64,000 bases of DNA from NCBI GenBank assembly GCA_965205255.1, contig OZ242051.1:1178001-1242000 (forward strand), read 5' to 3'. Source of the stretch: G965205255 sp965205255. GTDB taxonomy: Bacteria; Pseudomonadota; Gammaproteobacteria; Pseudomonadales; Endozoicomonadaceae. The first letter of the stretch is position 1, and every line of letters starts with the position of its first letter. Below are positions 56,735-64,000 of the stretch, in pieces. The notes beneath the pieces were generated by a model. The model was given only the letters and a program-made list of their open reading frames with translations. It was not told where the DNA came from and made no database searches. Both the position numbers and the translations under genes were made by a program.

Positions 56735-57565
56735 ATGTCTAACCATTTTTTTTCAGAAAAGAACGCTGTTAACCAAAATGGCATTATTCCCTTCCCTAAA
56801 CAAGTTCCTAATGAGGGGCATATGGCAATTGCGATAAAAGATCTTGATTTTTATTACAACACGTCAAATCAGGCACTGTACAATATTAACTTGAATATTC
56901 CTCACAAAAAAGTGACTGCAATTATTGGTCCTTCAGGTTCAGGGAAGTCTACCCTGTTGCGCACACTTAATCGTATTTATGAAATGCACGACAACCAGTT
57001 TACCCGTGGCCAAATTATAATAAACAGACAAAATATTCTAAAAATAAAAAACCTGGCTAAACTACGAAAAAATCTTGGTATGGTATTTCAAAAACCAACA
57101 CCTTTCCCCATGAGTATTTTTCAAAATGTAGCATTTGCACTAAAGCATCATGAAAAACTTTCTAAATCAGCATTACATGAGCGTGTTGAAGATGCCTTGC
57201 GCCAGTCAGCTTTGTGGGATGAAGTTAAGGATAAACTACATAAATCTGCAAACAACCTTTCCGGTGGACAGCAACAACGCTTATGTCTATCTCGCACACT
57301 CGTCATGAAACCGAGCATTCTCCTGCTTGATGAGCCAACATCTGCACTTGATCCAAGCTCAACCCGCAAGATTGAGGATATTATCCTGAAAATGAAGGAA
57401 AATTATACTGTTATCCTGGTCACCCATAACTTACGCCAAGCGCAACGAGTAGGTGACTACGTTGCTTTTATGCGAGATGGTCGTCTGGTCGAGCATGATG
57501 CAAGTGATAAGCTTTTCAATAATCCGTCACAACAGGCAACGGCAGATTATATACGCTATGCCTGA
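56735..57565 (+). CDS. pstB: Phosphate ABC transporter ATP-binding protein PstB
   Basis: 276 residues. Walker A GPSGSGKST, Q-loop MVFQKPTPFPMSIFQNV, signature LSGGQQQRLCLSRTL, Walker B ILLLDEPTSALD, H-loop LVTHNLRQAQR. Last gene of the operon; phoU, usually next, is missing. A weak hairpin (TGGGGTA/TACCCCA, 57585-57605) follows without a T-run. Confidence 0.96.
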   Translation: MSNHFFSEKNAVNQNGIIPFPKQVPNEGHMAIAIKDLDFYYNTSNQALYNINLNIPHKKVTAIIGPSGSGKSTLLRTLNRIYEMHDNQFTRGQIIINRQNILKIKNLAKLRKNLGMVFQKPTPFPMSIFQNVAFALKHHEKLSKSALHERVEDALRQSALWDEVKDKLHKSANNLSGGQQQRLCLSRTLVMKPSILLLDEPTSALDPSSTRKIEDIILKMKENYTVILVTHNLRQAQRVGDYVAFMRDGRLVEHDASDKLFNNPSQQATADYIRYA

Positions 57566-57779
57566 TAGGGTTTTCTTAGTCCCATGGGGTATATAACTTA
57601 CCCCAGCCAAACTGACTTCGGCTAGTTAGACTTAAAAAAACCCATTAAATCAAGAAAATACCTGTGGCTATAGAAAAGGATAATCACAATATAACCACTG
57701 CCAAAATTACAATAATATATAAAGCACAAACCGGACTGTTACAAACTGTAAAATACACCCTTTTGAGATCAGTGGCTTA

Positions 57780-58060
57780 TGATATAACCATTATTTTCCA
57801 GGGTTTCACAAACCAGTGCTATCATCCTGCTATCTGTTCGGCAATGAATTGGGGGACATCTTTAAGGCGCTCTGCAAAGCAGATCGGTCGGTTAACCCAG
57901 CGCTTGCGTTAGTGCTCAACCATACTACGATCGCAGTACAATAAGCGAGCAGAGGCTCTTAAACCGATACAGTCTTCTTTCGCAAGAATAATTCGTACTC
58001 TTAGGGCCAAAGTTTGTATGTTACTGCGCTTGTTTGAAATCGCCTACAGATAGTCGTATT
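57780..58060 (-). pseudogene. IS630-family transposase relic (N-terminal helix-turn-helix)
   Basis: The minus strand reads SNIQTLALRVRIILAKEDCI, then RSMVEHWRKRWV with a stop where Trp would be, then CFAERLKDVPQFIAEQIAG. This matches the N-terminal HTH of IS630-type transposases (family Q-LALRARIVL---EG). Several stops and no catalytic half. The rest of 57606-58186 shows no gene. Confidence 0.6.
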
Positions 58061-58186
58061 AATTTCTAGTGCGCATAAATCGTTATGCGTGTGCTGATGG
58101 CATCCCTGCTTCCACTTTTCATGCTTGCTCAGATTTGTCATATTAAAATATATTATCTTTGGTAGCGCCATCAGCACTTGGCACCA

Positions 58187-58849
58187 CTAAACTACAACTG
58201 ATTCAAAGTCGTCCAAAGATGGAAGGTCCATGCAGTCACAAAGTGTTGATATTAATTTTTTGTAAGGTTTATTGATTGCTCCCGAGTATATATCATATAC
58301 TCGATGCGCTGTTTTAAAGGTTTCAAAGTTTGACTTAAGAGCAGAAAAGTTACTTTTAAGCGAAGGTTCTTCATCTAAATCTTTTGATAAACTACTACAC
58401 TCATCTAATAGTTTGTCGATATCTAAAAGGGAGTTTATGCTGCAAATCTCATAGTAATGTTTTTTCTGGGCAGGGTATATATAATCTTGATTTCTGGGAT
58501 GCAACTCGTCCAAGGATGTCTTGAACTGTTTCATAACGGTTATAATTTCTTCAACGTATTTTTTTATTTCTTCATTGTCTGGTTGATACTTTGTTAATGT
58601 GACCACTTTGCCATCCTCCAGCATTATTTCTTTGCTTGTCGGTTCTATAGAACGCGACGTGCCTAAACGCGCTTGATTGTAGGGGGAAAACCGTGTAGCA
58701 TTTTTTGAATGGGTCCTTCTGGTTATAGGAAGCTTGCTTACAGTTCGCTCATTAACAGTAACAGCGGGGCTAGTGTTATTTTCCTGAGAAGTTGAATCAG
58801 CATTAACTGGAGCGCTTACTTTAAGTGCGCTAGATGGTAAATTATTCAT
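58187..58849 (-). CDS. Orphan protein, no recognised family
   Basis: About 220 residues. N-terminal 80 residues are Ser/Thr/Asn-rich and basic, probably disordered (MNNLPSSALKVSAPVNADST at the start); residues about 85-215 look helical (EEIKKYVEEIITVMKQFKTS, LLDIDKLLDECSSLSKDLDE). No signal peptide or membrane segment. The frame opens at a TTG at 58921; the ATG at 58849 has AAGAGA upstream and is preferred. Surrounded by IS relics, so probably acquired. An effector is conceivable but unproven. Confidence 0.55.
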   Translation of the reverse strand: MNNLPSSALKVSAPVNADSTSQENNTSPAVTVNERTVSKLPITRRTHSKNATRFSPYNQARLGTSRSIEPTSKEIMLEDGKVVTLTKYQPDNEEIKKYVEEIITVMKQFKTSLDELHPRNQDYIYPAQKKHYYEICSINSLLDIDKLLDECSSLSKDLDEEPSLKSNFSALKSNFETFKTAHRVYDIYSGAINKPYKKLISTLCDCMDLPSLDDFESVVV

Positions 58850-58930
58850 TTTTTTTTCTCTTATTTTGTTTACCTTTGTAATAGTTCTATTTAAGACTCT
58901 TTTTATTTTCTCGTGTTTCAAACAAAGCAG

Positions 58931-59390
58931 TTAGTACTCCGGCTCCGTTGCAAAGATTGTCACAAAATCTTTAATGCTTTTCAGGTGGAATTTGAATCCA
59001 AAAATCTTGCTAGTAGAAGGCTTCCCCCATCCAGCGTTGTTAACAAATGGCTGGTAAAGCTTTACAGAAAAAAGTGAGCATACCGACAAGCCCGTCGAGT
59101 TAATATATGAGATACAGGTGGGTTTACCATAACAACTTTTCATAAAAGTACATAAAGTAATCAATGCCATCGACATCAGTTCAATGAAATAGTTATAGCT
59201 CACCAAGCTTGCAAACTTAGCCTGATGATGGCGCTGAATTAACTGAAGATAGAAATGATTAGAGTAACGACAGCCAGAATGGTGAAACAAAATAACAATA
59301 GTCATTACTTTGATCAAAGTTAACTGTCAGGGGATAATGCGTTTTTTGCATTCAGACTCCAGTAAAAACTGGTGACTTCAAAGAAATAGC
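58931..59390 (-). pseudogene. IS982-family transposase, decayed
   Basis: In one frame: FLLESECKKRIIP, TGA, QLTLIKVMTIVILFHHSGCR, HHQAKFASLVSYNYFIELMS, CISYINSTGLSVC, then KIFGFKFHLKSIKDF and a stop. Matches IS982 transposases (family EVMTIVILFHQSG, LVSYNRFVELMP, IDSTPLKVC, GFKLHLI). The DDE catalytic second half is missing and an internal TGA breaks the N-terminus. Confidence 0.78.
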
Positions 59391-59651
59391 ATATGCGAGA
59401 AAGGATTTTGCATATTCAGCATGTAAATATCTGGCACAGCCATCTAAAGCAGTGGATTTCAGTTATCTTTCACAGCATTTCCATGCGGTATCTAAAACAT
59501 TATTCAGGCTAGTGTCGTATTTTAATAGAGTAAAACCCATACGCAGAAAGAACTTAAGGAAAAAGTTTTCAGACACTAAAAATTTCAATGCTTAAATACA
59601 ACATAGCCATTATAAGCATTGATTTTACCAATAAATGAATTCATTTAGGAT
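59391..59651. other. Intergenic region
   Basis: 261 bp, AT-rich; no gene, repeat or promoter that I can support. Confidence 0.3.
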
Positions 59652-60344
59652 TTAGTCACGTTTATGGATATCTTCATTCCGGATAACATTTTCTGATTCA
59701 GATAAATCAATCTCCAACTCTTTTAATACAATCACAGCTTGTGTTCTATTTCTCACGCCTAACTTTTTAAAGATAGCAGTTACATGTGCTTTAACTGTAG
59801 CTTCAGAGATGCCAAGTTCATAGCCAATTTGCTTATTGAGTAACCCCTCTCCAATCATACCCAAAATTCTAAATTGTTGAGGTGTAAGCGCTGCAATTCC
59901 AACTTCCGTTTTGTTAGCTTTTGATTTTAACTGAGACTGAAAGGCTTCTTTGGTCGCACTGGTAAACCACTGATTTCCTTTAATAACGGTTGCTAATGCC
60001 TCTTTTAATATTTCTGGCTGACTTGATTTGGGAATATAAGCTACAGCACCTATATGCATAGCTTTTACCATAGTATCGGTATCTTCATGAGAAGAAATCA
60101 CCACCACAGGACATTCAGGGTACTGACCCTTAATAAAATGCAGACCAGAAAATCCATGAGCGCCGGGCATATTTAAATCCAGTAAAATCAGATCTGCTTT
60201 TTCCCTTTTTTCCATAATACGCTGTAACACATCAATAGAGTCTGCTTCTGAAAGCTGTACATCATCCACAATATCTCTTAGGGCAAATCTGAGGGCACTA
60301 CGAAAAAGAGGGTGGTCTTCGGCAATAATTATTTTTTTCTGCAT
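59652..60344 (-). CDS. NarL/FixJ-family response regulator
   Basis: 230 residues. Receiver domain 1-120 with acidic pair Glu9/Asp10, phosphoacceptor Asp56 in LILLDLNMPG, and Lys in AYIPKSS; LuxR-type HTH at about 150-210 (LTPQQFRILGMIGEGLLNKQ and SEATVKAHVTAIFKKLGV). Resembles AgmR/ErdR-type regulators of carbon metabolism. No cognate histidine kinase in the window. Divergent from the acyl-CoA dehydrogenase gene. Confidence 0.88.
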   Translation of the reverse strand: MQKKIIIAEDHPLFRSALRFALRDIVDDVQLSEADSIDVLQRIMEKREKADLILLDLNMPGAHGFSGLHFIKGQYPECPVVVISSHEDTDTMVKAMHIGAVAYIPKSSQPEILKEALATVIKGNQWFTSATKEAFQSQLKSKANKTEVGIAALTPQQFRILGMIGEGLLNKQIGYELGISEATVKAHVTAIFKKLGVRNRTQAVIVLKELEIDLSESENVIRNEDIHKRD

Positions 60345-60821
60345 AAGTCATCCGTAAGAGAGGTGTCATTCTCATTTAGAATAGGGGAAGCGATATTTTT
60401 TTGTTACAAAGCAATTTTGTTATGCCATTTTTTTGTCATCACTCTGACAATTTTTGCTCTTTAATTTTCGGTAATAAGAGATATTTTGATGAGCATGCAC
60501 ACACCGCGATAAAACAGGCTAAAGACGGCGATAAAAATTACGCTAACCTAATATGCGTGGTGGCAGCTGTTTTATTGTAATACGATCTGTAGCAATAAAT
60601 GCTTAAGTAGAGCTTGTATTTTAAGGTTTTAATCATGAATTCTGAATCTGTACATTATCCATTAGCCGGTGTTATTTGCGCAGTTGAAGTGTGCGCTATT
60701 TTTCTTATAAGTATTTGCCAGTACAGTGGTTTAATCTAATTTGAAAATAATGGTTTTTGTTTTACTCTAACTCCTTTGAACTACGCAAACTATAATGCAC
60801 ATAGTTTAGGGAGAACGGTAA
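60345..60821. other. Divergent intergenic region
   Basis: 477 bp between the response regulator and the acyl-CoA dehydrogenase. Contains the short ORF at 60635-60739 and otherwise only AT-rich sequence. A promoter for 60822 may lie near 60740-60800, but no clear -35/-10 pair is visible. Confidence 0.35.
60635..60739 (+). CDS. Possible 34-residue membrane microprotein
   Basis: ATG to TAA: MNSESVHYPLAGVICAVEVC then AIFLISICQYSGLI. One hydrophobic segment with three cysteines. An AAGG lies about 8 nt upstream. Small ORFs like this can occur by chance; no homologue known to me. Confidence 0.25.
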   Translation: MNSESVHYPLAGVICAVEVCAIFLISICQYSGLI

Positions 60822-62594
60822 ATGACTTACCAGGCACCACTTAAAGATATTAATTTCATTATTAATGATGTTTTTGATGCAACAACATTGTGGAAGTCTT
60901 TTGGTATTTCTTCAGAGATCACTGAACGGGATACCATTTATTCTATACTTGACGAGGCTGCTCGGCTTGCAACCAATGAACTCTATCCTTTAAATTCTGT
61001 AGGAGATCAACAAGGGTTAAGCCTGAATCAAGGTGAAGTGACAACACCAGATGGTTTCAAACAGGCATATAAACACTGGGCATCAGGGGGCTGGGTTGGG
61101 CTTTCAGGTGATCTGGCCTATGGTGGCATGGGATTCCCAAAATCATTATCTATGTGCGTGGAAGAAATGATGTTTTCTTCAAATCAGGCTTTTGCTTTGT
61201 ACCCATTATTATCTGCTGGTGGTTGTCATTTAATCAGTAATTATGCAAGCGAAAATATAAAGAAGTTATATTTACCAAATATATATAGTGGAAAATGGGC
61301 TGCTACAATGTGTCTAACAGAATCGCACTGCGGTTCAGACCTTGGTTTATTGAGAACAAAAGCAACACAAGCTTCGGATAATTCCTATCGCATAAGTGGT
61401 GAAAAAATTTTTATTACCGGTGGCGAGCAGGATTTTACAGATAACATTATTCATCTGGTGCTTGCACGATTACCAGATGCACCAAAAAACGTTAAAGGTA
61501 TTTCATTATTTCTGGTGCCCAAATTTTTGGTGGATGAAAAGGGAAATATTAACAAGAGAAACAATGTTACTTGCTCTGGTCTTGAAAATAAAATGGGTAT
61601 TAAAGCAGCAGCAACCTGTGTCATGAGCTTTGATCAAGCACAGGGTTATTTAATTGGCAAACCTAACCAAGGACTTTCGGTAATGTTTTCCATGATGAAC
61701 TACGAGCGCTTATCTATTGCCATGCAGGGCTTGGGTGCAGGAGAAACATCTTATCAAGTTGCTCTTTCTTATGCTAAAAATCGTCAACAGGGAAGAAGTC
61801 AGCGTTACAAGAGCAACAACACTGTCCCTATTATTGAGCATGGCGACGTAAGACGAATGCTACTTACTATGAAAGCTTTAAATGAAGCGGGCAGAGCTTT
61901 TTCATTTTATGTGGCTACTTTTTTTGATCAATGTAAAAATGATACTAAAAATAAAACTAAAATTTTGGGGTTGCTATCTTTAATGACTCCTGTTGTTAAA
62001 GGATTTTTAACTGATATGGGCTTTGATGTCTGCGTAATTGGCCAGCAGGTCTTAGGAGGGCATGGCTATATAAAAGAGTGGGGGCAGGAGCAATTAGTGC
62101 GCGATGTACGTATCGGTCAAATTTATGAAGGAACTAATGGCATTCAGGCTATTGACCTTCTGGAACGAAAAATTATTGCAGACAAGGGACATTCATTCAA
62201 TGAATTGATCATTGAAATACATCAATGCACTAATCAGTGCAAAAATACATCACTGAATAACCTGGCATTAACTCTTGAAAAGAGTACAGGCTTTTTAAAA
62301 GAGATAACAGAACACTTTATTAAAAAAAGTGATAGTGATCTTATCAACACCTCTTCAGTTGAATACCTTCATTTATTTGGTTATGTTGCTTTCGGATATA
62401 TGTGGTTAAAAATGGCTATCGTAGCAGAAAACAAACAAATTGATGCAACAAAAGACATGAGAATCTTTTATGCTACAAAAATCAAAACAGCTCACTTCTA
62501 CTTTGAAAAGATACTTCCAAGAATATATGGCTTAAAAGAGTCACTAAAAGCGGGGATATCGGCAGTATTTACTTTAGATGAAAATGAATTTTGA
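60822..62594 (+). CDS. Acyl-CoA dehydrogenase, long DmdC-like type
   Basis: 590 residues, longer than the 380-residue standard enzymes and in line with the 3-methylmercaptopropionyl-CoA dehydrogenase (DmdC)-like subgroup with an extra C-terminal domain. Seen: GLSGDLAYGGMGFP, FAD-contacting MCLTESHCGSDLGLLRTKA, MMNYERLSIAMQGLGAGETS, QQVLGGHGYIKEWGQEQLVR, and the catalytic-Glu segment IGQIYEGTNGIQAIDLLERK. Ribosome site AGGGAGAA. Substrate could be a fatty acyl-CoA or MMPA-CoA; other dmd genes are not present. Confidence 0.85.
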   Translation: MTYQAPLKDINFIINDVFDATTLWKSFGISSEITERDTIYSILDEAARLATNELYPLNSVGDQQGLSLNQGEVTTPDGFKQAYKHWASGGWVGLSGDLAYGGMGFPKSLSMCVEEMMFSSNQAFALYPLLSAGGCHLISNYASENIKKLYLPNIYSGKWAATMCLTESHCGSDLGLLRTKATQASDNSYRISGEKIFITGGEQDFTDNIIHLVLARLPDAPKNVKGISLFLVPKFLVDEKGNINKRNNVTCSGLENKMGIKAAATCVMSFDQAQGYLIGKPNQGLSVMFSMMNYERLSIAMQGLGAGETSYQVALSYAKNRQQGRSQRYKSNNTVPIIEHGDVRRMLLTMKALNEAGRAFSFYVATFFDQCKNDTKNKTKILGLLSLMTPVVKGFLTDMGFDVCVIGQQVLGGHGYIKEWGQEQLVRDVRIGQIYEGTNGIQAIDLLERKIIADKGHSFNELIIEIHQCTNQCKNTSLNNLALTLEKSTGFLKEITEHFIKKSDSDLINTSSVEYLHLFGYVAFGYMWLKMAIVAENKQIDATKDMRIFYATKIKTAHFYFEKILPRIYGLKESLKAGISAVFTLDENEF

Positions 62595-62602
62595 GCAATG
62601 CT

Positions 62603-62777
62603 TGTACCAAAAACTGTTGCTTGTTTCAGGTTGCTGTTGTGAACAGTTTTTAATACGCTGCTGTTACAAGAAAGACCAAGTGACGAGTAATACCCAACTA
62701 TTGCGAGGAACTTCAACGCATAACAGCAAGATCAGAAAAGTTACGTAATAAGATGTTAGAAGCAAGTTTTATATAAC
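62603..62777. repeat. Palindromic MITE-like element, copy F
   Basis: Starts TGTACCAAAAACTGTTGCTT and carries the AGTAATACCCAACTATTGCG...TTCAACGCATAACAGCAAGAT block of the family; its right end is GTTAGAAGCAAGTTTTATA. It lies between the acyl-CoA dehydrogenase stop and rpoD, 8 bp after the former. Confidence 0.72.
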
Positions 62778-62870
62778 AGCCCCTGCACTATTGCAGGGAG
62801 CTTTAACGCATACTAACAAGATTAGTAAAAGAGCAAAATAATGAGCCGAAAGAAAATTTGAGTATTATTA
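62778..62870. repeat. Partial element reaching the rpoD stop codon
   Basis: A second, diverged copy of the block CACTATTGCAGGGAGCTTTA follows copy F directly. It runs into a block like the second dispersed repeat (AATGAGCCGAAAG...AGTATTATTA), whose last bases form the rpoD stop (TAATAATAC on the minus strand). Confidence 0.55.
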
Positions 62871-64000
62871 GTCGTCCAGAAAACCTCGCAAATGCTCAGA
62901 GCGACTTGGATGGCGCAGCTTACGCAATGCTTTAGCTTCAATCTGACGAATACGTTCACGGGTAACATCAAACTGTTTTCCAACCTCTTCCAACGTATGG
63001 TCAGTATTCATGTCAATACCAAAACGCATTCTTAATACTTTTGACTCTCGGGGTGTTAGACCGACTAATACCTCTTGGGTAGCATTTTTAAGACCAGAAT
63101 GTGTTGCAGAATGAGCAGGCAATTCAAGGGTCGTATCTTCAATAAAGTCTCCCAGATGAGAGTCGTCATCGTCACCGATAGGTGTTTCCATAGAAATCGG
63201 CTCACGGGCAATCTTCAGAACCTTACGAACCTTATCTTCAGGCATATCCATACGTACAGCCAACTCTTCTGGTGTTGGTTCACGACCAATATCCTGTAAC
63301 ATTTGACGAGAAATACGATTTAGCTTGTTAATCGTCTCAATCATGTGTACTGGTATTCTAATAGTACGCGCTTGGTCTGCAATTGAGCGGGTAATTGCCT
63401 GACGAATCCACCAAGTGGCGTAGGTTGAAAACTTATAACCACGCCGGTACTCAAACTTATCTACAGCTTTCATCAAGCCAATATTACCTTCCTGTATAAG
63501 GTCGAGAAACTGTAATCCACGATTTGTGTATTTTTTTGCAATAGAAATAACAAGACGCAAGTTAGCTTCAACCATTTCTTTTTTAGCGCGCCTGGCTTTT
63601 GCTTCGCCAATAGAAAGATGCCTGTTGATTTCTTTAATCTCTGCCTGAGTTATATTGTACTCTTCTGTAACCGCCAGAAGCTTTCTTTGCGCCCGAACAA
63701 TATCTTTTTTACACTTTGCAAGGGATTCACTAAATGGATGATCTTCTTTAATTAGCGAATCAATCCAGTCAAAACTATTTTCATTACTTACAAAACGCTC
63801 AAGAAATAGTTTACGAGGCATTTTAGATTGCCTGACACAAAGCTGCATAATTAAACGCTCGTTAGTACGCACCTGATCTTGTGCATTTTTTACACGAAAA
63901 ACCAAAGGATCAAATGCCTGGGGAACCAGCTTAATAGGGGAAAAAACATTAGTCAGAGCAAGCAAAGATTCCTTGATCTGATCAGAACCTTTTCCATGTT
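62868..64000 (-). CDS. rpoD: RNA polymerase sigma factor RpoD (partial, 3' part)
   Basis: The frame is open to the window edge, so the first part of the roughly 600-residue gene lies outside; about 377 codons are seen. The TTG at 63965 is internal and not the start. Seen: RTNERLIMQLCVRQSKMP of the sigma-70 non-conserved/1.2 border, region 2 (LRLVISIAKKYTNRGLQFLD and YKFSTYATWWIRQAITRSIA), region 3 (ARTIRIPVHMIETINKLNRI) and region 4.2 (EVGKQFDVTRERIRQIEAKA), ending HLRGFLDD. Housekeeping sigma factor. Confidence 0.97.
   Translation of the reverse strand, partial: HGKGSDQIKESLLALTNVFSPIKLVPQAFDPLVFRVKNAQDQVRTNERLIMQLCVRQSKMPRKLFLERFVSNENSFDWIDSLIKEDHPFSESLAKCKKDIVRAQRKLLAVTEEYNITQAEIKEINRHLSIGEAKARRAKKEMVEANLRLVISIAKKYTNRGLQFLDLIQEGNIGLMKAVDKFEYRRGYKFSTYATWWIRQAITRSIADQARTIRIPVHMIETINKLNRISRQMLQDIGREPTPEELAVRMDMPEDKVRKVLKIAREPISMETPIGDDDDSHLGDFIEDTTLELPAHSATHSGLKNATQEVLVGLTPRESKVLRMRFGIDMNTDHTLEEVGKQFDVTRERIRQIEAKALRKLRHPSRSEHLRGFLDD

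Overview
The window looks like a chromosome segment of an AT-rich, host-associated gammaproteobacterium. The 16S rRNA gene at 12558-14096 has gammaproteobacterial signatures and by eye recalls Endozoicomonadaceae (Endozoicomonas-type) sequences. That placement is from memory and is not a database result. Relics of at least six IS families, a family of small palindromic elements, a solitary 16S gene and an Rhs-type toxin gene all fit a symbiont or parasite whose genome is decaying or rearranging.

Layout. 1-6300: housekeeping genes on the minus strand (darP, a metallo-beta-lactamase-fold hydrolase, nudC, tkt), separated by an IS630 relic and two palindromic elements, then an orphan membrane/coiled-coil protein. 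6381-6890: an internally deleted IS that appears related to the palindromic elements. 6919-12137: recC and recQ, convergent. 12399-14479: a self-contained 16S rRNA unit with tandem promoters, boxA, a 23-bp processing stem and its own terminator, with no tRNA, 23S or 5S gene attached. 14591-16133: a putative exported protein and zapB.

16486-37118: a minus-strand LPS outer-core cluster. It runs waaF-waaC-waaG-waaP, further sugar-kinase-like genes, carbamoyltransferase, a nitrilase-family gene, GT4, mig-14, PIG-L deacetylase, a DUF115/WaaZ-like gene, glycosyltransferases with glf, then an O-antigen ligase. As I remember it, the backbone order matches the Pseudomonas aeruginosa core region, with a galactofuranose/glycosyltransferase block added. 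Many start/stop overlaps suggest coupled translation.

37485-46194: an accessory island. A secreted Rhs/YD-repeat protein of about 1890 residues with a variable C-terminal domain lies between two decayed IS91-family transposases, with IS200/IS605 and IS481 pieces nearby. 46482-53476: rsmJ, a YheS-type ABC-F gene, a histone H1/AlgP-like Lys-Ala repeat protein, tRNA-Leu(CAG), pdxH and eno. 53771-57565: a pstSCAB phosphate operon behind a PhoB box, with no phoU. 57800-59390: IS630 and IS982 relics around an orphan gene. 59652-64000: a NarL-type response regulator, a DmdC-like acyl-CoA dehydrogenase and the 3' part of rpoD, which runs off the window.

The strongest leads are the solitary 16S unit, the palindromic elements whose tips form the stop codons of neighbouring genes, the Rhs protein with an unrecognised Cys/His-containing tip and no visible immunity gene, and the repeat-built histone-like protein.
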